Shown here: piece by piece, positions 63,799-64,000 of the stretch
Layout of the letters: every line of letters begins with the position of its first letter
Position numbering within the stretch: the first letter of the stretch is position 1
NCBI GenBank assembly: GCA_035266845.1
Contig: DATFMP010000090.1
Coordinates: 1 to 64,000 of the forward strand
Direction: 5' to 3'
Source: DATFMP01 sp035266845
Lineage (GTDB): Bacteria; SAR324; JACQKK01
DNA length: 64,000 bases
The notes under the pieces: model-generated
Seen by the model: only the letters and a program-made list of their open reading frames with translations
The model's database searches: none
Told to the model about the DNA's origin: nothing
Translations under genes and position numbers: made by a program

Positions 63799-63900
63799 GG
63801 CATTCTCCGGCGATGCGTGACAGGGCCGCACCCATGGCTCGGCGGTGGGTGGCGGGACCCTAGCACGGGGCGCAACGCCGTACCAACGGGGGATGGGCAT

Positions 63901-64000
63901 CTATTCGTCCAGCTCGACCCACAGCGCCGAGTGGTCGCTGGCGCCGCTCTCGCGCACGCTGTGGTCGAAGGCTGCCGCGCGCAGTGTCTGCAGGCACGCG
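63901..64000 (-). CDS. Endonuclease/exonuclease/phosphatase family protein, C-terminal fragment
   Basis: The last 33 codons of a gene entering from beyond the right edge. It reads ACLQTLRAAAFDHSVRESGA then SDHSALWVELDE and a stop. S-D-H at the end is the conserved catalytic/metal-site signature of the EEP superfamily (exodeoxyribonuclease III, DNase I-like). The exact member cannot be told from this piece. Confidence 0.65.
   Translation of the reverse strand, partial: ACLQTLRAAAFDHSVRESGASDHSALWVELDE

Overview
The window is a compact, high-GC bacterial chromosome segment. It contains one tRNA gene and no phage, plasmid, insertion-sequence or CRISPR signature. Complex I subunits, secreted proteins with Sec signal peptides, PAS-type two-component signalling and several CoA-ester and dioxygenase genes suggest a Gram-negative aerobic heterotroph. 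I cannot place it in a phylum from sequence alone.

The most unusual content is two genes interrupted by an in-frame UGA exactly where the family has its catalytic cysteine. At 6865-7449 (minus) a secreted thioredoxin-fold protein has UGA as the first residue of its CxxC motif (U-I-N-C), followed by a clean bacterial SECIS-like hairpin with a GGUC loop. At 18468-19307 (minus) a two-domain rhodanese has UGA at the active-loop cysteine (U-Q-G-G-Y-R). Both reading frames continue through the UGA into the expected C-terminal half, so I annotate both as selenoproteins. A conventional annotation would split or truncate them.

Layout. 1-5.6 kb: 5'-part of glyA, an SDR, a Fic protein behind an inverted repeat, proA, and a GT4 glycosyltransferase. 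5.6-11.4 kb: a dispersed repeat, a secreted VWA protein, the thioredoxin-like selenoprotein, a CPBP membrane protease, a SEC-C methionine aminopeptidase, a kinase-like protein and a single-domain response regulator. 11.6-17.5 kb: a 1325-aa coiled-coil protein of unknown function, a 51-aa basic protein, and an argD-like aminotransferase. 17.7-24 kb (minus): a TerB-like protein, then the probable operon of a double CDP-alcohol phosphatidyltransferase, leucyl aminopeptidase and selenocysteine rhodanese, then a methylmalonyl-CoA epimerase-like protein and an Smr protein. 24.3-27.4 kb: two tandem paralogous secreted proteins of unknown function. 27.4-31 kb (minus): a small ribbon-helix-helix-like protein, nadA, a CoA-transferase and nadC, with an AT-rich palindrome at the head. 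31.4-43.9 kb (plus): tkt and rpe, then nuoE-F-G-J-K-L-M-N (nuoA-D, H and I are not here). 44-48.2 kb (minus): an MBL-fold protein, an acyl-CoA synthetase and a Ca2+/cation antiporter. 48.5 kb: tRNA-Leu(CAA). 48.6-59.7 kb: an apparent catabolic region with a TPP-dependent lyase and CoA-transferase, a TauD-type dioxygenase, a GST, a VOC protein, a metal-site-less M24/creatinase-like protein, a hybrid histidine kinase and a mandelate-racemase-superfamily enzyme. 59.7-64 kb: an inverted second copy of the dispersed repeat, a GT2 glycosyltransferase, a hemerythrin, an O-methyltransferase/SDR pair, and the last codons of an EEP-family nuclease.

How the genes may work together: NAD synthesis, central carbon (tkt/rpe) and complex I form the housekeeping core. 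The 48.6-59.7 kb block looks like uptake-independent degradation of a hydroxy- or carboxylated organic acid through CoA esters, possibly sensed by the hybrid kinase. The two selenoproteins imply that the organism carries selA, selB, selC and selD elsewhere. All functional statements are from sequence motifs read by eye; no database search was run.
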